Positions 50,862-59,788 of a DNA stretch of 64,000 nt are shown piece after piece. Position numbers and translations under genes: made by a program. The stretch is taken from positions 1 through 64,000 of the forward strand of contig JAIXWG010000042.1 of assembly GCA_027482245.1 (NCBI GenBank). Direction: 5' to 3'. Every line of letters begins with the position of its first letter. Position 1 is the stretch's first letter. The notes under the pieces are model-generated. The model made no database searches. It was not told where the DNA came from and worked only from the letters and a program-made list of their open reading frames with translations. This DNA comes from Acetobacteraceae bacterium. Its GTDB lineage: Bacteria > Pseudomonadota > Alphaproteobacteria > Acetobacterales > Acetobacteraceae.

Positions 50862-51077
50862 TCTGCGAGGAGGGCTCCGCCCTCCCCGCGCCCCACCCGC
50901 CAAGGGGCAGTGGCCCCTTGGAACCCATGAGATTGGTCGATGGAGGGAGGGGCACGGCGCGACCGCTTGACCCACGGGCCCGCCACGCCCCTCCCTCCAT
51001 CGACCAATGATCTCGCGGTTCAGGGTCCCGCTGGACCCTGGCAGGGAGAGCGCGAGAGGGACGGCGTCCCTCTCGCA
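50862..51077 (+). repeat. Multi-hairpin intergenic element, copy 3 (complete)
   Basis: Five hairpins in order: GGAGGGC/GCCCTCC at about 50869-50887; CCAAGGGGC/GCCCCTTGG at 50900-50921; a perfect 22-bp central stem (50932-50953 with 50987-51008); CAGGGTCC/GGACCCTG at about 51021-51040; and GCGAGAGGGAC/GTCCCTCTCGC at about 51051-51075. GGAACCCATGAG joins the second and third, as in copies 1 and 2. Compared with copy 2, the second, third and fifth stems differ by paired changes that keep base pairing. It separates two plus-strand genes and may end transcription of the receptor gene. Confidence 0.85.
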
Positions 51078-51122
51078 ATAACCCGTTTGCACCCGGCGCT
51101 CGCCCGGGTGTATCGCCCCCTC

Positions 51123-52847
51123 ATGATCCGACAATTCGCCCGCTTCTATCGGCCGCATCTGCGGCTGGTCCTCATTGCCTTCGGCTGTGCCGCGGCGTCG
51201 GGGTTGCTGGAGTTGTTCTTCCCGATGGCGGTGCGCGCCTTCATCGATCATCTGCTGCCGCGGCAGGACATGCAGGTGGTGGGGCTGGCGATCGCGGGGT
51301 TGCTGGCGGTCTACCTGCTGAATGCGGCGCTGATGGCCGTCGTGACCTATTGGGGTCATGTGCTTGGCATCGCGATCGAGACGGAGTTGCGAGCCCGCGC
51401 CTTCGATCATCTGATGCGCCTGTCGCACCGCTTCTATGACGAGCAGAAGACTGGCCACCTGGTCGGGCGTGTGACCAAGAACCTGGAGGATATCGGGGAG
51501 GTTGCGCATCACGGGCCGGAGGATCTGCTGATCGCGGCCCTGACCTTCGCCGGCGCCTTCGCGCTGATGGTGATGGTGAGTCCGGGCCTGGCGCTGCTGA
51601 CGGCGCTGATCGTGCCGATCATCGGCTGGGCCGTGGCGCATTTCGGCGGGAAGATGACCGGCAACTGGCAGGCGCAGTTCCGGCGCGTCGGCGCCTTCAA
51701 TGCGCGGATCGAGGAAGCGGTCGGCGGCATCCGCGTGGTGAAGGCTTTTGCCAATGAGGCGCATGAGAGGCGCCTCTTCGCGGCCGACAATGCGGGCTAC
51801 CAGCGCACCAAGCTCGACGCCTATCGCGTCATGGCGATCGGCACGACCTTCAACTACCTCGGCATGCGGCTGGTGCAGCTGGTGGTGATGCTGGCGGGCG
51901 CGGTGCTGATCGTGCGCGGCAGCCTCTCCATCGGCGATTTCGTGGCCTTCCTGCTGCTGGTGAACGTGTTCTACCGGCCGCTCGAGAAGATCAACGCGGT
52001 GATCGAGACCTACCCCAAGGGCATCGCCGGCTTCCGCAGCTACCTGGAGCTGATGGCGCAGCGGCCGGATATCGAGGATGCGCCGGATGCCGCGCCCGCG
52101 CCCGCGCTGCGCGGCGATGTGCGGCTGGAGGGTGTGACCTTCGGCTACGACCCCGCGAGGCCGGTGCTGCGCGGGATCGAGCTGGCGGTGGCGGCCGGGG
52201 AGACGGTGGCGCTGGTCGGGCCCTCCGGCGCGGGCAAGACGACGCTCTGTTCGCTGCTGCCGCGCTTCTACGACGTGCAGGGCGGGCGCATCACCATCGA
52301 TGGCATCGACATCCGGCGCATGACGCTGGCCTCGCTCCGCGCGCAGATCGGCATCGTGCAGCAGGATGTGTTCCTCTTCGCCGGCACGATGCGGGAGAAC
52401 ATCGCCTATGGGCGGCTTGGGGCGTCGGATGCCGAGATCATGCAGGCGGCGCGGCGGGCGCGGCTCGATGCGCTGATCGCGGAGATGCCGCAGGGGCTGG
52501 GCACGCTGATCGGGGAGCGGGGCGTGAAGCTCTCCGGTGGGCAGAAGCAGCGCATGGCGATCGCGCGCATCTTCCTGATGAACCCGCCGATCCTGATATT
52601 GGATGAGGCGACGAGCGCGCTGGACACGGAGACGGAGCGCGCGATCCAGCAGGCGCTGACGGAGCTGGCGGAGGGCCGCACGACCTTCGTCATCGCGCAC
52701 CGCCTGGCGACCATCCGGGACGCCGACCGCATCGTGGTGGTGACGGAGGACGGCATCGCGGAGCAGGGCACGCACCAGGACCTGCTGGCGCGCCCCGGGC
52801 CGTATCGGCGCCTGCATGAGGCGCAGTTCGCGGAACGGGCTTCCTGA
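51123..52847 (+). CDS. ABC exporter, fused permease and ATPase (MsbA-like)
   Basis: A 574-residue half-transporter that would work as a homodimer in the inner membrane. Six helices fill residues about 10-300. The ATPase has Walker A GPSGAGKTTL near residue 370, the Q-loop in IGIVQQDVFLF, the signature LSGGQKQRMAIA, Walker B ILILDEATSALD and the H-loop IAHRLATI. All catalytic elements are intact. Close relatives export lipids, drugs or peptides. It has no operon partner: the next gene is a solute receptor in an unrelated family. ATG 51123 begins right after the repeat element. Confidence 0.92.
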   Translation: MIRQFARFYRPHLRLVLIAFGCAAASGLLELFFPMAVRAFIDHLLPRQDMQVVGLAIAGLLAVYLLNAALMAVVTYWGHVLGIAIETELRARAFDHLMRLSHRFYDEQKTGHLVGRVTKNLEDIGEVAHHGPEDLLIAALTFAGAFALMVMVSPGLALLTALIVPIIGWAVAHFGGKMTGNWQAQFRRVGAFNARIEEAVGGIRVVKAFANEAHERRLFAADNAGYQRTKLDAYRVMAIGTTFNYLGMRLVQLVVMLAGAVLIVRGSLSIGDFVAFLLLVNVFYRPLEKINAVIETYPKGIAGFRSYLELMAQRPDIEDAPDAAPAPALRGDVRLEGVTFGYDPARPVLRGIELAVAAGETVALVGPSGAGKTTLCSLLPRFYDVQGGRITIDGIDIRRMTLASLRAQIGIVQQDVFLFAGTMRENIAYGRLGASDAEIMQAARRARLDALIAEMPQGLGTLIGERGVKLSGGQKQRMAIARIFLMNPPILILDEATSALDTETERAIQQALTELAEGRTTFVIAHRLATIRDADRIVVVTEDGIAEQGTHQDLLARPGPYRRLHEAQFAERAS

Positions 52848-52896
52848 CGGCACGCGGCGCGGTCATGCTGCCGGCAACGCACCGGGAGGAATGACC

Positions 52897-53715
52897 ATGC
52901 TTCGCCGCCATCTGCTGGCCGCCGCCACGCTGTGCGCCGCGCCCCCTGCCCTCGCCCAGCCCGCCGATGCCGCGATGCGGGCGCAGCTCCTTCCCGCCGG
53001 GCGGCTTCGCGTCGGCATCGGCGTCGGGCCGGCGGCCTCCGCCTTCTGGGCCATGCGCCAGCCCGATGGCAGCGCCCGCGGCGTGACGGTGGCGCTGGCG
53101 GAGGAGGCGGCGCGGCGGCTTGGCGTGCCGCTCGACCTGCTGCTGCTGAATTCCTCCGGGGAGGTCGTGGAGGCCGGCGCCATCGCGGAGCCGCGCTGGG
53201 ACCTCTCCTTCATGCCGGTGGATGCGGAACGTGTGGCGCGGCTCGATTTCGGGCCGGACTACTACCTCTCCACCAGCACCTACCTGGCGCCGGCGGGCAG
53301 CCGCCTGGCGAGCGTGGAGGCGGCGAATGCGCCGGGCATCCGGCTCTGGGGTGTCGCCAACACCACCACCATCCGCGCCAGCCAGCGCCACGCGCCGCAG
53401 GCGACGCACACCGCGGCGGCGAGCCTCGACCAGGTGATGGAAGCGATCGGACGCGGCGAGGTGGATGGCGTGGCGCTGGGGCGCGAATCGCTGGACAGCC
53501 TGCTGCCCCGCCTGCCGGGCGCGCGCATCCTGGACGGGCATTTCCACGCGCTCGGCACCGCCATCGTCGTGCCGCGCAACCGGCCGCTGTCCCATGCCTG
53601 GGCGACGGCCTTCATCGAGGGCGCCAAGGCCGATGGCACCGTGCGCCGCGCGCTGGATGCCATGTCCATCACCGGCCCGGTGGCGCCGGCGGGCAGCCGC
53701 ACCGCGGGGGGGTGA
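52897..53715 (+). CDS. Periplasmic amino-acid-type solute-binding protein
   Basis: A 272-residue exported receptor of the SBP_bac_3 family. The signal is LRRHLLAAATLCAAPPALAQ. PAGRLRVGIGVGPAASAFW and WDLSFMPVDAERVARLDFGP carry the first-lobe and ligand-contact patterns of polar amino-acid or cyclohexadienyl-type receptors. GGGAGGA lies six bases before ATG 52897; the ATG at 52891 is too close to it. No ABC permease or ATPase gene is adjacent, so it would have to serve a transporter from elsewhere or act as a sensor input. The ligand is unknown. Confidence 0.85.
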   Translation: MLRRHLLAAATLCAAPPALAQPADAAMRAQLLPAGRLRVGIGVGPAASAFWAMRQPDGSARGVTVALAEEAARRLGVPLDLLLLNSSGEVVEAGAIAEPRWDLSFMPVDAERVARLDFGPDYYLSTSTYLAPAGSRLASVEAANAPGIRLWGVANTTTIRASQRHAPQATHTAAASLDQVMEAIGRGEVDGVALGRESLDSLLPRLPGARILDGHFHALGTAIVVPRNRPLSHAWATAFIEGAKADGTVRRALDAMSITGPVAPAGSRTAGG

Positions 53716-53803
53716 ATCGATGTTGCAAAACGGTGGCGGCCAGGGATACACCGGCCGCGGTTGAGCAAGGCGACAGCATCGTTCGAAGGGAGGGACCCCG
53801 AAC

Positions 53804-54211
53804 ATGTCGATCGCCACCATCCTGCACCAGAACAGACGAGCCATCGTCAGCGTCGCGCCGGACAGCCCGGCCCGCGATGCCGCACGCCTGCTCGCCGGCC
53901 ATCGCATCGGCGCGCTGCTGGTGCTGGATGCCGCTGGCCGTGTGGTCGGCCTGCTGTCCGAAAGCGACATCGTCCGCGCCGTGGCCGAACGGCCGCAGGG
54001 GCTGGCGGGGCTGCGCGTCGCCGCGCTGATGCGGCGGGACCTGGTCATGGTCGGCCCCGACACCGCGATCCCGGCGGCGATCGAGATGCTGGCCGAGGGG
54101 TCGCAGCGGCACCTGCCCGTGGTGGACCCGCGCGGCGGCCTGATCGCCGTGCTGGGCCTGCAGGACCTGCTGGGTCAGCGGGCCCCCGACGCCAGCACGC
54201 TGGTCCACTGA
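53804..54211 (+). CDS. CBS-domain pair protein (first of two)
   Basis: A 135-residue cytosolic protein made only of two CBS domains (about residues 5-60 and 70-128), with the adenosine-binding patterns VVGLLSESDIVRAVAE and LPVVDPRGGLIAVLGLQDLL. CBS pairs usually bind AMP, ATP or S-adenosyl compounds and act as energy sensors on other proteins. A second, similar gene follows 127 bases downstream, indicating an old tandem duplication. GAAGGGAGGG precedes ATG. A short GGTC-CACT-GACC hairpin with a T-run at its stop may be a weak terminator. Confidence 0.88.
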   Translation: MSIATILHQNRRAIVSVAPDSPARDAARLLAGHRIGALLVLDAAGRVVGLLSESDIVRAVAERPQGLAGLRVAALMRRDLVMVGPDTAIPAAIEMLAEGSQRHLPVVDPRGGLIAVLGLQDLLGQRAPDASTLVH

Positions 54212-54338
54212 CCGGGCTTTTTTCGTCCATTCGTCGGAAATCGACGAAGTCTCACATTGCGAAAACGTGAACCCCACCGATATGCGCCAGGCGGAGGGGA
54301 ACGCACACCAGGGACCGGCGCAGGGAGCGCTCATCACC

Positions 54339-54782
54339 ATGAATATCGAAGCCGTCATGCGGCTGACGAGCCATGGGGTCATCGCGGTGTCGCCGGAAAG
54401 TCCGGTGGCGGAAGCAGCGAGGTTGATCGCGGCACACCGCATCGGCGCGGTGGTGGTGCAGGATCGCGGTGGCAACGCCATCGGCCTGCTCTCCGAATTC
54501 GACATCGTCCGCATCGTGGCGGAGCGCCGCGCGGGCATCCGCGGCCTGGCGGCGGAGGATGCGATGCGGCGCACGCCGGTCTCCGTCCTGCCGGACACCA
54601 GCGTGGCGGATGCGATCGCGATCATGGCCGATGGCGACCTGCGCCACCTGCCCGTCTGCGCGGCGGATGGCCGGCTGCTCGGCCTGGTCGGGCTGCGGGA
54701 CCTGCTGCGGCATCGCCCGGATCCCGCCGCCCATCCTGGCGCGGCGGAAGGCCAGGACAACAGCCGCGCCTATGTGAACTGA
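54339..54782 (+). CDS. CBS-domain pair protein (second of two)
   Basis: A 147-residue protein with two CBS domains (about residues 5-62 and 70-128), including AIGLLSEFDIVRIVAERRAG and LPVCAADGRLLGLVGLRDLL. It is close in layout to the gene before it, and the pair probably arose by duplication. The C-terminal 20 residues are polar and unstructured. ATG 54339 is chosen because the domain starts right after it; an ATG at 54267 would add a polar leader. CAGGGAG lies upstream. The nucleotide and partner protein are unknown. Confidence 0.87.
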   Translation: MNIEAVMRLTSHGVIAVSPESPVAEAARLIAAHRIGAVVVQDRGGNAIGLLSEFDIVRIVAERRAGIRGLAAEDAMRRTPVSVLPDTSVADAIAIMADGDLRHLPVCAADGRLLGLVGLRDLLRHRPDPAAHPGAAEGQDNSRAYVN

Positions 54783-54871
54783 CGGCACGCCCGCGCGGCC
54801 CGGCGGCGCGGGGATTGCTTGCCCCGCTGCGGGGCCCGCGCTGGCGGGCCCGCGCTTCGGGAGACGCCTTG

Positions 54872-55852
54872 ATGATCCAACGCCGCCTGCTGCTTGGCAG
54901 CCTTGCCATGCCCCTGCTTGCGCCTGCGCTCGCGCGCGCGCAGGGCGCGGGCTGGGTGCCTGACCGTCCGATCCGGCTGCTGATCGGCTTCCCGCCCGGC
55001 GGTGCCTCCGATGCCGCGGTTCGCATCATCCAGCCCAGGCTTTCGGCACTGCTCGGCCAGTCCGTCGTGGTGGACAACCGCGCGGGCGCCGGCGGCAACC
55101 TGGCGGCGGAGGCCGCGGCGCGCAGCGCGCCGGATGGCACGACCATCGTCTCCGCCAATATCGGCACGCTGGCGGTGAACCCGGCGCTGGTGCGGCAGAT
55201 GCCCTTCCACCCCGTGAACGACCTGGCGCCGCTGTCGCTGATCTTCAACGCGACCAACGTCCTCGTCGTCCCGGCTTCCCGCCCCTGGCGCAGCGTGGCG
55301 GAGCTGGTGGCGGCGGCGAAGGCGCGGCCGGACGCCATCACTTACGGCACCGGTGGCGTGGGATCGCCCGGCCATCTCTGCGGCATCCTGCTGGACAAGA
55401 TCGCGGGCACGCGGACCGTCGCGGTCCCCTATCGCGGCGGCGGGCCGCAGATGCTGGGGCTGGTGGCGGGGGAGCATGACTTCTCCTTCTCCCCCATGGG
55501 CACCGTCACCACCCACATCGCCGCCGGCACCATCCGGGCACTCGGCGTTTCCACCCGCGCCCGCGCGCCGGAACTGCCGGAGGTGCCGACGATGATCGAG
55601 GCCGGGCTGGCGAACTACGAGGTGCTGAACTGGGACGGCATCCTGGTGCCGCGGGCGACGCCGGCGCCGATCCGCCAGCGGCTCGGCGACGTCATCCGCC
55701 AGGTGCTGGCGGAGCCGGAGACGGTGGCGGAATTCGCCAAGCGCGGCCTGACCCCGCGCCCGACCAGCGAAGCCGAGTTCGCCGCGCAGCTGGCGTCGGA
55801 CAGCGAGACCTGGCAGGGCCTAATCCGCGCGGCGGGGATCGAGCCGAGCTGA
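54872..55852 (+). CDS. Bug-family periplasmic receptor (third in window)
   Basis: A 326-residue tripartite tricarboxylate receptor. A signal peptide (IQRRLLLGSLAMPLLAPALA, cut near ARAQ) precedes WVPDRPIRLLIGFPPGGASD and VVDNRAGAGGNLAAEAAA, the Bug fingerprints. GGGAGACGCC stands before ATG 54872. It has no TctAB genes and no catabolic partner on its strand, and a strong terminator follows its stop, so it is a single-gene unit. Three such orphans in 64 kb indicate a large family in this genome. The ligand is unknown. Confidence 0.9.
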   Translation: MIQRRLLLGSLAMPLLAPALARAQGAGWVPDRPIRLLIGFPPGGASDAAVRIIQPRLSALLGQSVVVDNRAGAGGNLAAEAAARSAPDGTTIVSANIGTLAVNPALVRQMPFHPVNDLAPLSLIFNATNVLVVPASRPWRSVAELVAAAKARPDAITYGTGGVGSPGHLCGILLDKIAGTRTVAVPYRGGGPQMLGLVAGEHDFSFSPMGTVTTHIAAGTIRALGVSTRARAPELPEVPTMIEAGLANYEVLNWDGILVPRATPAPIRQRLGDVIRQVLAEPETVAEFAKRGLTPRPTSEAEFAAQLASDSETWQGLIRAAGIEPS

Positions 55853-55859
55853 AATGGGA

Positions 55860-55894
55860 AGGCCCGGGCGTTCATCCCGCCCGGGCCTGCTTTC
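55860..55894 (+). terminator. Rho-independent terminator after the Bug receptor gene
   Basis: AGGCCCGGGCG (55860-55870) pairs perfectly with CGCCCGGGCCT (55878-55888) over a seven-base loop, followed by GCTTTC. It starts eight bases after the stop codon at 55852. This is the strongest hairpin terminator in its region. Confidence 0.8.
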
Positions 55895-55956
55895 GCCGCC
55901 GTCATTATTTCTTCACAACCCGGGATTGGCCACCTACACGCGCGGGTTGCAGGCTG

Positions 55957-56520
55957 TCAGGTCGGCTGGACAGAAGCCCGGCGCCGGCGCAGCAGCCAGC
56001 GCACCAGGAAGAAGCCCAGCACGGTGAAGGCGATGGCGCCGATGGCCCAGAAGATGTTCTCCGGCCCGACCAGGTTGCCGAGGAACCAGCCCGCCAGGAC
56101 GAAGGAGGCCGCCCAGATGCCCGCGCCGATGAAGTTCAGCATCGCGAAGCGGCGGTAGGACAGGCCGGCCATGCCGCAGGCGGCAGCGGCGACATTGCGG
56201 ATGCCGTAGAGGAAGCGGAAGCTCAGGATGAAGGCGGTGCCGTATTTGTGCAGCAGCACGGCCGCACGTTCGAAGGCGCTGCGCGCCCTGGGCCGCTTTT
56301 CCAGCAGCCGGGGCCCGAACTTCCAGCCCAGGTAGAACCAGCACTGGTCACCGCAGAAGGACCCGAGCCAGGCCGAGAGCATGAGCAGCCAGGGATCGAT
56401 CAGCCCTGTCGCAGCGCCGACTGCCGCCGCCGCGATGACGAACGTCTCCCCTTCAAGGAACGCCCACAGGAACACGCCGAGGTAGGCGAGCGAGCCCCAA
56501 TCCTCCCAGATCTCTGCCAA
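55957..56520 (-). CDS. DedA family membrane protein
   Basis: A 187-residue inner-membrane protein with about five hydrophobic segments. WAFLEGETFVIAAAAVGA, GSFCGDQCWFYLGWKFG and FRFLYGIRNVAAAACGMAGL are DedA (SNARE-associated/VTT) signatures, including the buried acidic and Arg residues thought to move lipids or ions. DedA proteins support membrane potential, undecaprenyl-phosphate recycling and drug tolerance. TTG 56520 is chosen as the start for AGGAGAGCAGGT just before it; an ATG at 56547 would add nine residues without a ribosome site. It is a single gene. Confidence 0.85.
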   Translation of the reverse strand: MAEIWEDWGSLAYLGVFLWAFLEGETFVIAAAAVGAATGLIDPWLLMLSAWLGSFCGDQCWFYLGWKFGPRLLEKRPRARSAFERAAVLLHKYGTAFILSFRFLYGIRNVAAAACGMAGLSYRRFAMLNFIGAGIWAASFVLAGWFLGNLVGPENIFWAIGAIAFTVLGFFLVRWLLRRRRASVQPT

Positions 56521-56640
56521 ACCTGCTCTCCTGCACGTGAACAGCATGCCTGATATGCAGGATGATGAAAAGACATCCAAGGAGAGTTAAGGCGACGTCA
56601 CGTTCAATCCATGTTTAGTGCGCCATGGTCAGCAGGCCGG

Positions 56641-59600
56641 TCAGAACTCGTAGCGCAGCCGGGCCGTGCCGCCGACGCTTGTTACGCTGCTGCTGAATTC
56701 GCCCTCCATCCGGGCGTGAAGGGTGAAGCGGTCCGCCAGCGTCGCCTCCATCCCGGCGCCGACCAGCGCGGCGTTGCGGCCCGGCCGGGCGCCGTTGGTG
56801 ATGAAGCTGGTGCTGCGCTCGCCCTCGAAGTTGGACAGCATGCCGGCCTCGCGGTCGATGTAGTGCGCCCAGGCCAGGCGGCCGACCAGGCGCAGGTTCA
56901 GGCCGAGCGAGCGGCCGAGCAGGTCGCTCTGCCCCACCTCGTATTCGCCCCCGAGCCCGGTTTCCGTCCGCGTCGTCGCCTGGCTGTTGGGCTGCACGGA
57001 CAGCCCGGCCGCCGTCGCGGGCCCGCTGACGCGTTCCGCATAGCCGTCGCTCCGCGTCCAGTGGCCCTGGTAGGCGAAGGCGGGGATGGGGGTGAAGGCG
57101 CCGATCTTCGTCAGCTCATAGGCGGCCTCGATCCGGGTGGACCAGGTCTGCGGCACCGTCTCCGCCCGCGCGGCGCTGTTGAGCACGGCGATGGAGCGGC
57201 TGGTATCGGCCTGCATCCGCGTATGGCTGCCGGCGAAGCCCAGGAAGAGCGGGCCGAACCAGTGGGAGCCGAAGATGCCGCCCTGCGCGACCTCGCCGCT
57301 CGCGCGGCCGAGCCCGCCATCCAGCCGCGCCTCCCCCTGCCCGCCCGCGAAGGCGAAGCCGAGGGTGGTGCCGGCGCCGAGGCGCATGTCGGTGCCGACC
57401 GCGCTGCCGGCGTTGCGCGTCTGACGGGTGGCGGAGCCGACCGACCCCTCGCCGGTCGTGCGGCCATAGCCGCCCAGCGCCGCGACCCAGACGGAATAGG
57501 GCTGGTCGGAGGAGTAGCTGCCGCGCCGCAGCCGCGCGCCATCCAGCATCGTCGCCAGGAACTGCGCCGCCGCCTGCTGGGTGATGGCGGCGGGCGCCGT
57601 GCCGACCTCCCCGGTCAGCTGGTTGCCCGCGGCGCGGGTCTGGCTGGCGGGTGCGTTCAGCACCGGAAAGAAAGGGCTGGCATCGCCCGTCCGCGTATCC
57701 AGCGCGTTGATGACGTTGACGACGTTGGTCGGCGTGTCCGGCGCCAGGGAGGGGGTGAGCGACTGCGCCTGCAGCACCAGCGTCACGCCCGTCGATGTCA
57801 GCGCGATCTCCGGGTTGACGCCCGGGCCGAAGCTGCCGGTGGTGATCACGCTGCCGAAGGCGCCGGTCCGGCCGCCTGCGGCGTTGACCAGCACGAAGGG
57901 CGTGTTGAAGGTGAAGCTGCTGCCGATCGGCACCAGGCGGAGCGTGCCGGCCAGCTGCGCCGTGCCGGTCACGTTGATCCGGTCGGCGGCGCTGCCCTGC
58001 ACCTCCATCACCGTCACCGCCCCCGGCTGCAGCACCAGGTTGCCGGCGACGTTGATCGTGCCGATGGAATTGCCCGGGGATATGGTGCCCGCGACCGTCG
58101 TGGAGCCCACCGTGCCGTTGCCGCCGAGCACGCCGCCGGCCTCCACGCTGACGGGCGAGGCGAGGCTGCCATTCACCAGCAGCGTGCCGGACCGGACAGT
58201 GGTGATGCCCGTATAGGTGCCGGTGCCCGTCAGGTTCAGCCGCGCGCCATTGTCGATCAGCAGGCTGCCGCCGCTGCCGCCGGCATCCCCGCCATCGCTC
58301 AGGCTGCCGGAAAAGGTGCCGCTGCCGCCGCGGATCGCCAGCTGGTTCGCGCCGAGCCGCACGACGCCCGACCCGGACAGCCCATTCACGGCGGAGCCCG
58401 TCAGCGGGTTGTTGGAGATGTCGAAGGTGCCGGCCGGCCCGATGGTCAGGGCGCTCGATGCCAGCGAGCCGCCGTCGGAGAGCAGGATCGAGCCCCCGTC
58501 AATGACCGTGGGGCCGGTGAAGCTGTGTGCCGCGACCAGGGTGAGCGACCCGGCCCCCTGCTTCACCAGCCCGCCGGCGCCGCTGACCGTGCCGAAATAG
58601 ACGAGGGGATCGGCGCGGTTGAAGCCGAGCGTGGTGCCCGCCGCCAGCGCGACATTGCCCTCGATCCGGCCCGTCGTGCCGCCATTGCCGACCGTCAGCG
58701 ACCCGCCCTGGAGCGTGATGGTGCCCGAGAGGTCGCTGTTGCCCGTCAGCACCCGCGCCTCGTTGCCGGCGAAGACCAGGTTGGCGGAGCCCGTGATGTC
58801 GATGGGCAGCGCGCCGCCATCGACCGAGAGGATGGTGACGGTGCCGGTGGAGGTGGTCGCGAGCGTGCCGCCGGTGGCCGACAGCGTGCCGAGCGTGAAG
58901 GACGGCACGGCGGCCGAGAGCCCGCTGATCGACAGCGTGCTGCCCGCGGTGAGGTTGACCTGCGCCGTGCTGCCATCGACCGGGCCGGTGACCTGCAGGG
59001 CGCTCCCGCCCCCGCCCAGCGTGATGCGCGCGGTGCCGAGCGAGGTTCCCGCCCCGGCCGTCATCACCCCGCCCGGCGCCATGCCGATGGTGGCGTTGCC
59101 GGCCGTGGCGGTGCCGCCGAGCCCGAGGGAGGGCGCGTTGATGACCGTGGCATCGCCGAGCGTCGCGCTGCCCAGCAGCGTGATGGGGACGCCCGTGATG
59201 GTCGCGGTGCCGGCCGTGGCCGTGCCGGACAGCTGCAGCAGCGTCGGCCCCGCGCCGCTGCCGGCGCTGACCGTCGCATTGCCGAGGCTGGCGGCGTTCT
59301 GGAGGATCAGCTGCGCGGCGCCCGAGGGCGAGACGGGGTTCAGGATGATGCCGGGCGCGAAGTCGGAGGCATTGGCGATGCCGCCGCCATCAAGCGTCAG
59401 GGCGACGTCGTTGCCGAAGCCACCATTCAGCGTGATGCCATAGGCCGGGGCCCCGGCCTCGAAGGACAGGGTGCCGAAGGTCAGCGACCGGTCCATGAAG
59501 GGGGTGGTATTGATCGCGGCGCCGAAGGTCGCGGTGCCGGTCGGGACGTTGTCCGGCGTCCAGTTCCCACCGCTGCCGAGGTCACCGCTGGAGGATCCGG

Positions 59601-59694
59601 CCCAGGTGCCATCCTGCGCGGCGGCGTCGGTCGCGACCAGGGCCAGGCAACCCAGCAGCGGCGCGATTCCGCCGACCCTCCGCTGCCCCGCCAT
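56641..59694 (-). CDS. Autotransporter (type V secretion) with beta-solenoid passenger
   Basis: A 1017-residue outer-membrane protein. After a signal peptide (about residues 1-26, LLGCLALVATDAAAQ) comes a Gly/Thr/Ser-rich passenger to about residue 720, with repeats such as GSLTVGNGGTTGRIEGN and an autotransporter-associated repeat (FTGPTVIDGGSILL). The beta-barrel occupies about residues 740-1017, with the GGYGRTTGEG start, alternating strands and the terminal Phe (RLRYEF) needed by the Bam machine. It would display or release an adhesin-like passenger. No catalytic triad is seen in the passenger. It is alone, with its promoter in the 94 bases before pdxY's end. Confidence 0.9.
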   Translation of the reverse strand: MAGQRRVGGIAPLLGCLALVATDAAAQDGTWAGSSSGDLGSGGNWTPDNVPTGTATFGAAINTTPFMDRSLTFGTLSFEAGAPAYGITLNGGFGNDVALTLDGGGIANASDFAPGIILNPVSPSGAAQLILQNAASLGNATVSAGSGAGPTLLQLSGTATAGTATITGVPITLLGSATLGDATVINAPSLGLGGTATAGNATIGMAPGGVMTAGAGTSLGTARITLGGGGSALQVTGPVDGSTAQVNLTAGSTLSISGLSAAVPSFTLGTLSATGGTLATTSTGTVTILSVDGGALPIDITGSANLVFAGNEARVLTGNSDLSGTITLQGGSLTVGNGGTTGRIEGNVALAAGTTLGFNRADPLVYFGTVSGAGGLVKQGAGSLTLVAAHSFTGPTVIDGGSILLSDGGSLASSALTIGPAGTFDISNNPLTGSAVNGLSGSGVVRLGANQLAIRGGSGTFSGSLSDGGDAGGSGGSLLIDNGARLNLTGTGTYTGITTVRSGTLLVNGSLASPVSVEAGGVLGGNGTVGSTTVAGTISPGNSIGTINVAGNLVLQPGAVTVMEVQGSAADRINVTGTAQLAGTLRLVPIGSSFTFNTPFVLVNAAGGRTGAFGSVITTGSFGPGVNPEIALTSTGVTLVLQAQSLTPSLAPDTPTNVVNVINALDTRTGDASPFFPVLNAPASQTRAAGNQLTGEVGTAPAAITQQAAAQFLATMLDGARLRRGSYSSDQPYSVWVAALGGYGRTTGEGSVGSATRQTRNAGSAVGTDMRLGAGTTLGFAFAGGQGEARLDGGLGRASGEVAQGGIFGSHWFGPLFLGFAGSHTRMQADTSRSIAVLNSAARAETVPQTWSTRIEAAYELTKIGAFTPIPAFAYQGHWTRSDGYAERVSGPATAAGLSVQPNSQATTRTETGLGGEYEVGQSDLLGRSLGLNLRLVGRLAWAHYIDREAGMLSNFEGERSTSFITNGARPGRNAALVGAGMEATLADRFTLHARMEGEFSSSVTSVGGTARLRYEF

Positions 59695-59788
59695 GACGTC
59701 CCGCCCCCCGCCGTTGCTGCAACCCGGGGTAGTCTAGGGTGCGGTTGCGGACACGTTAACTGCTTATTTTCTACCGGTGCCGATCGGG

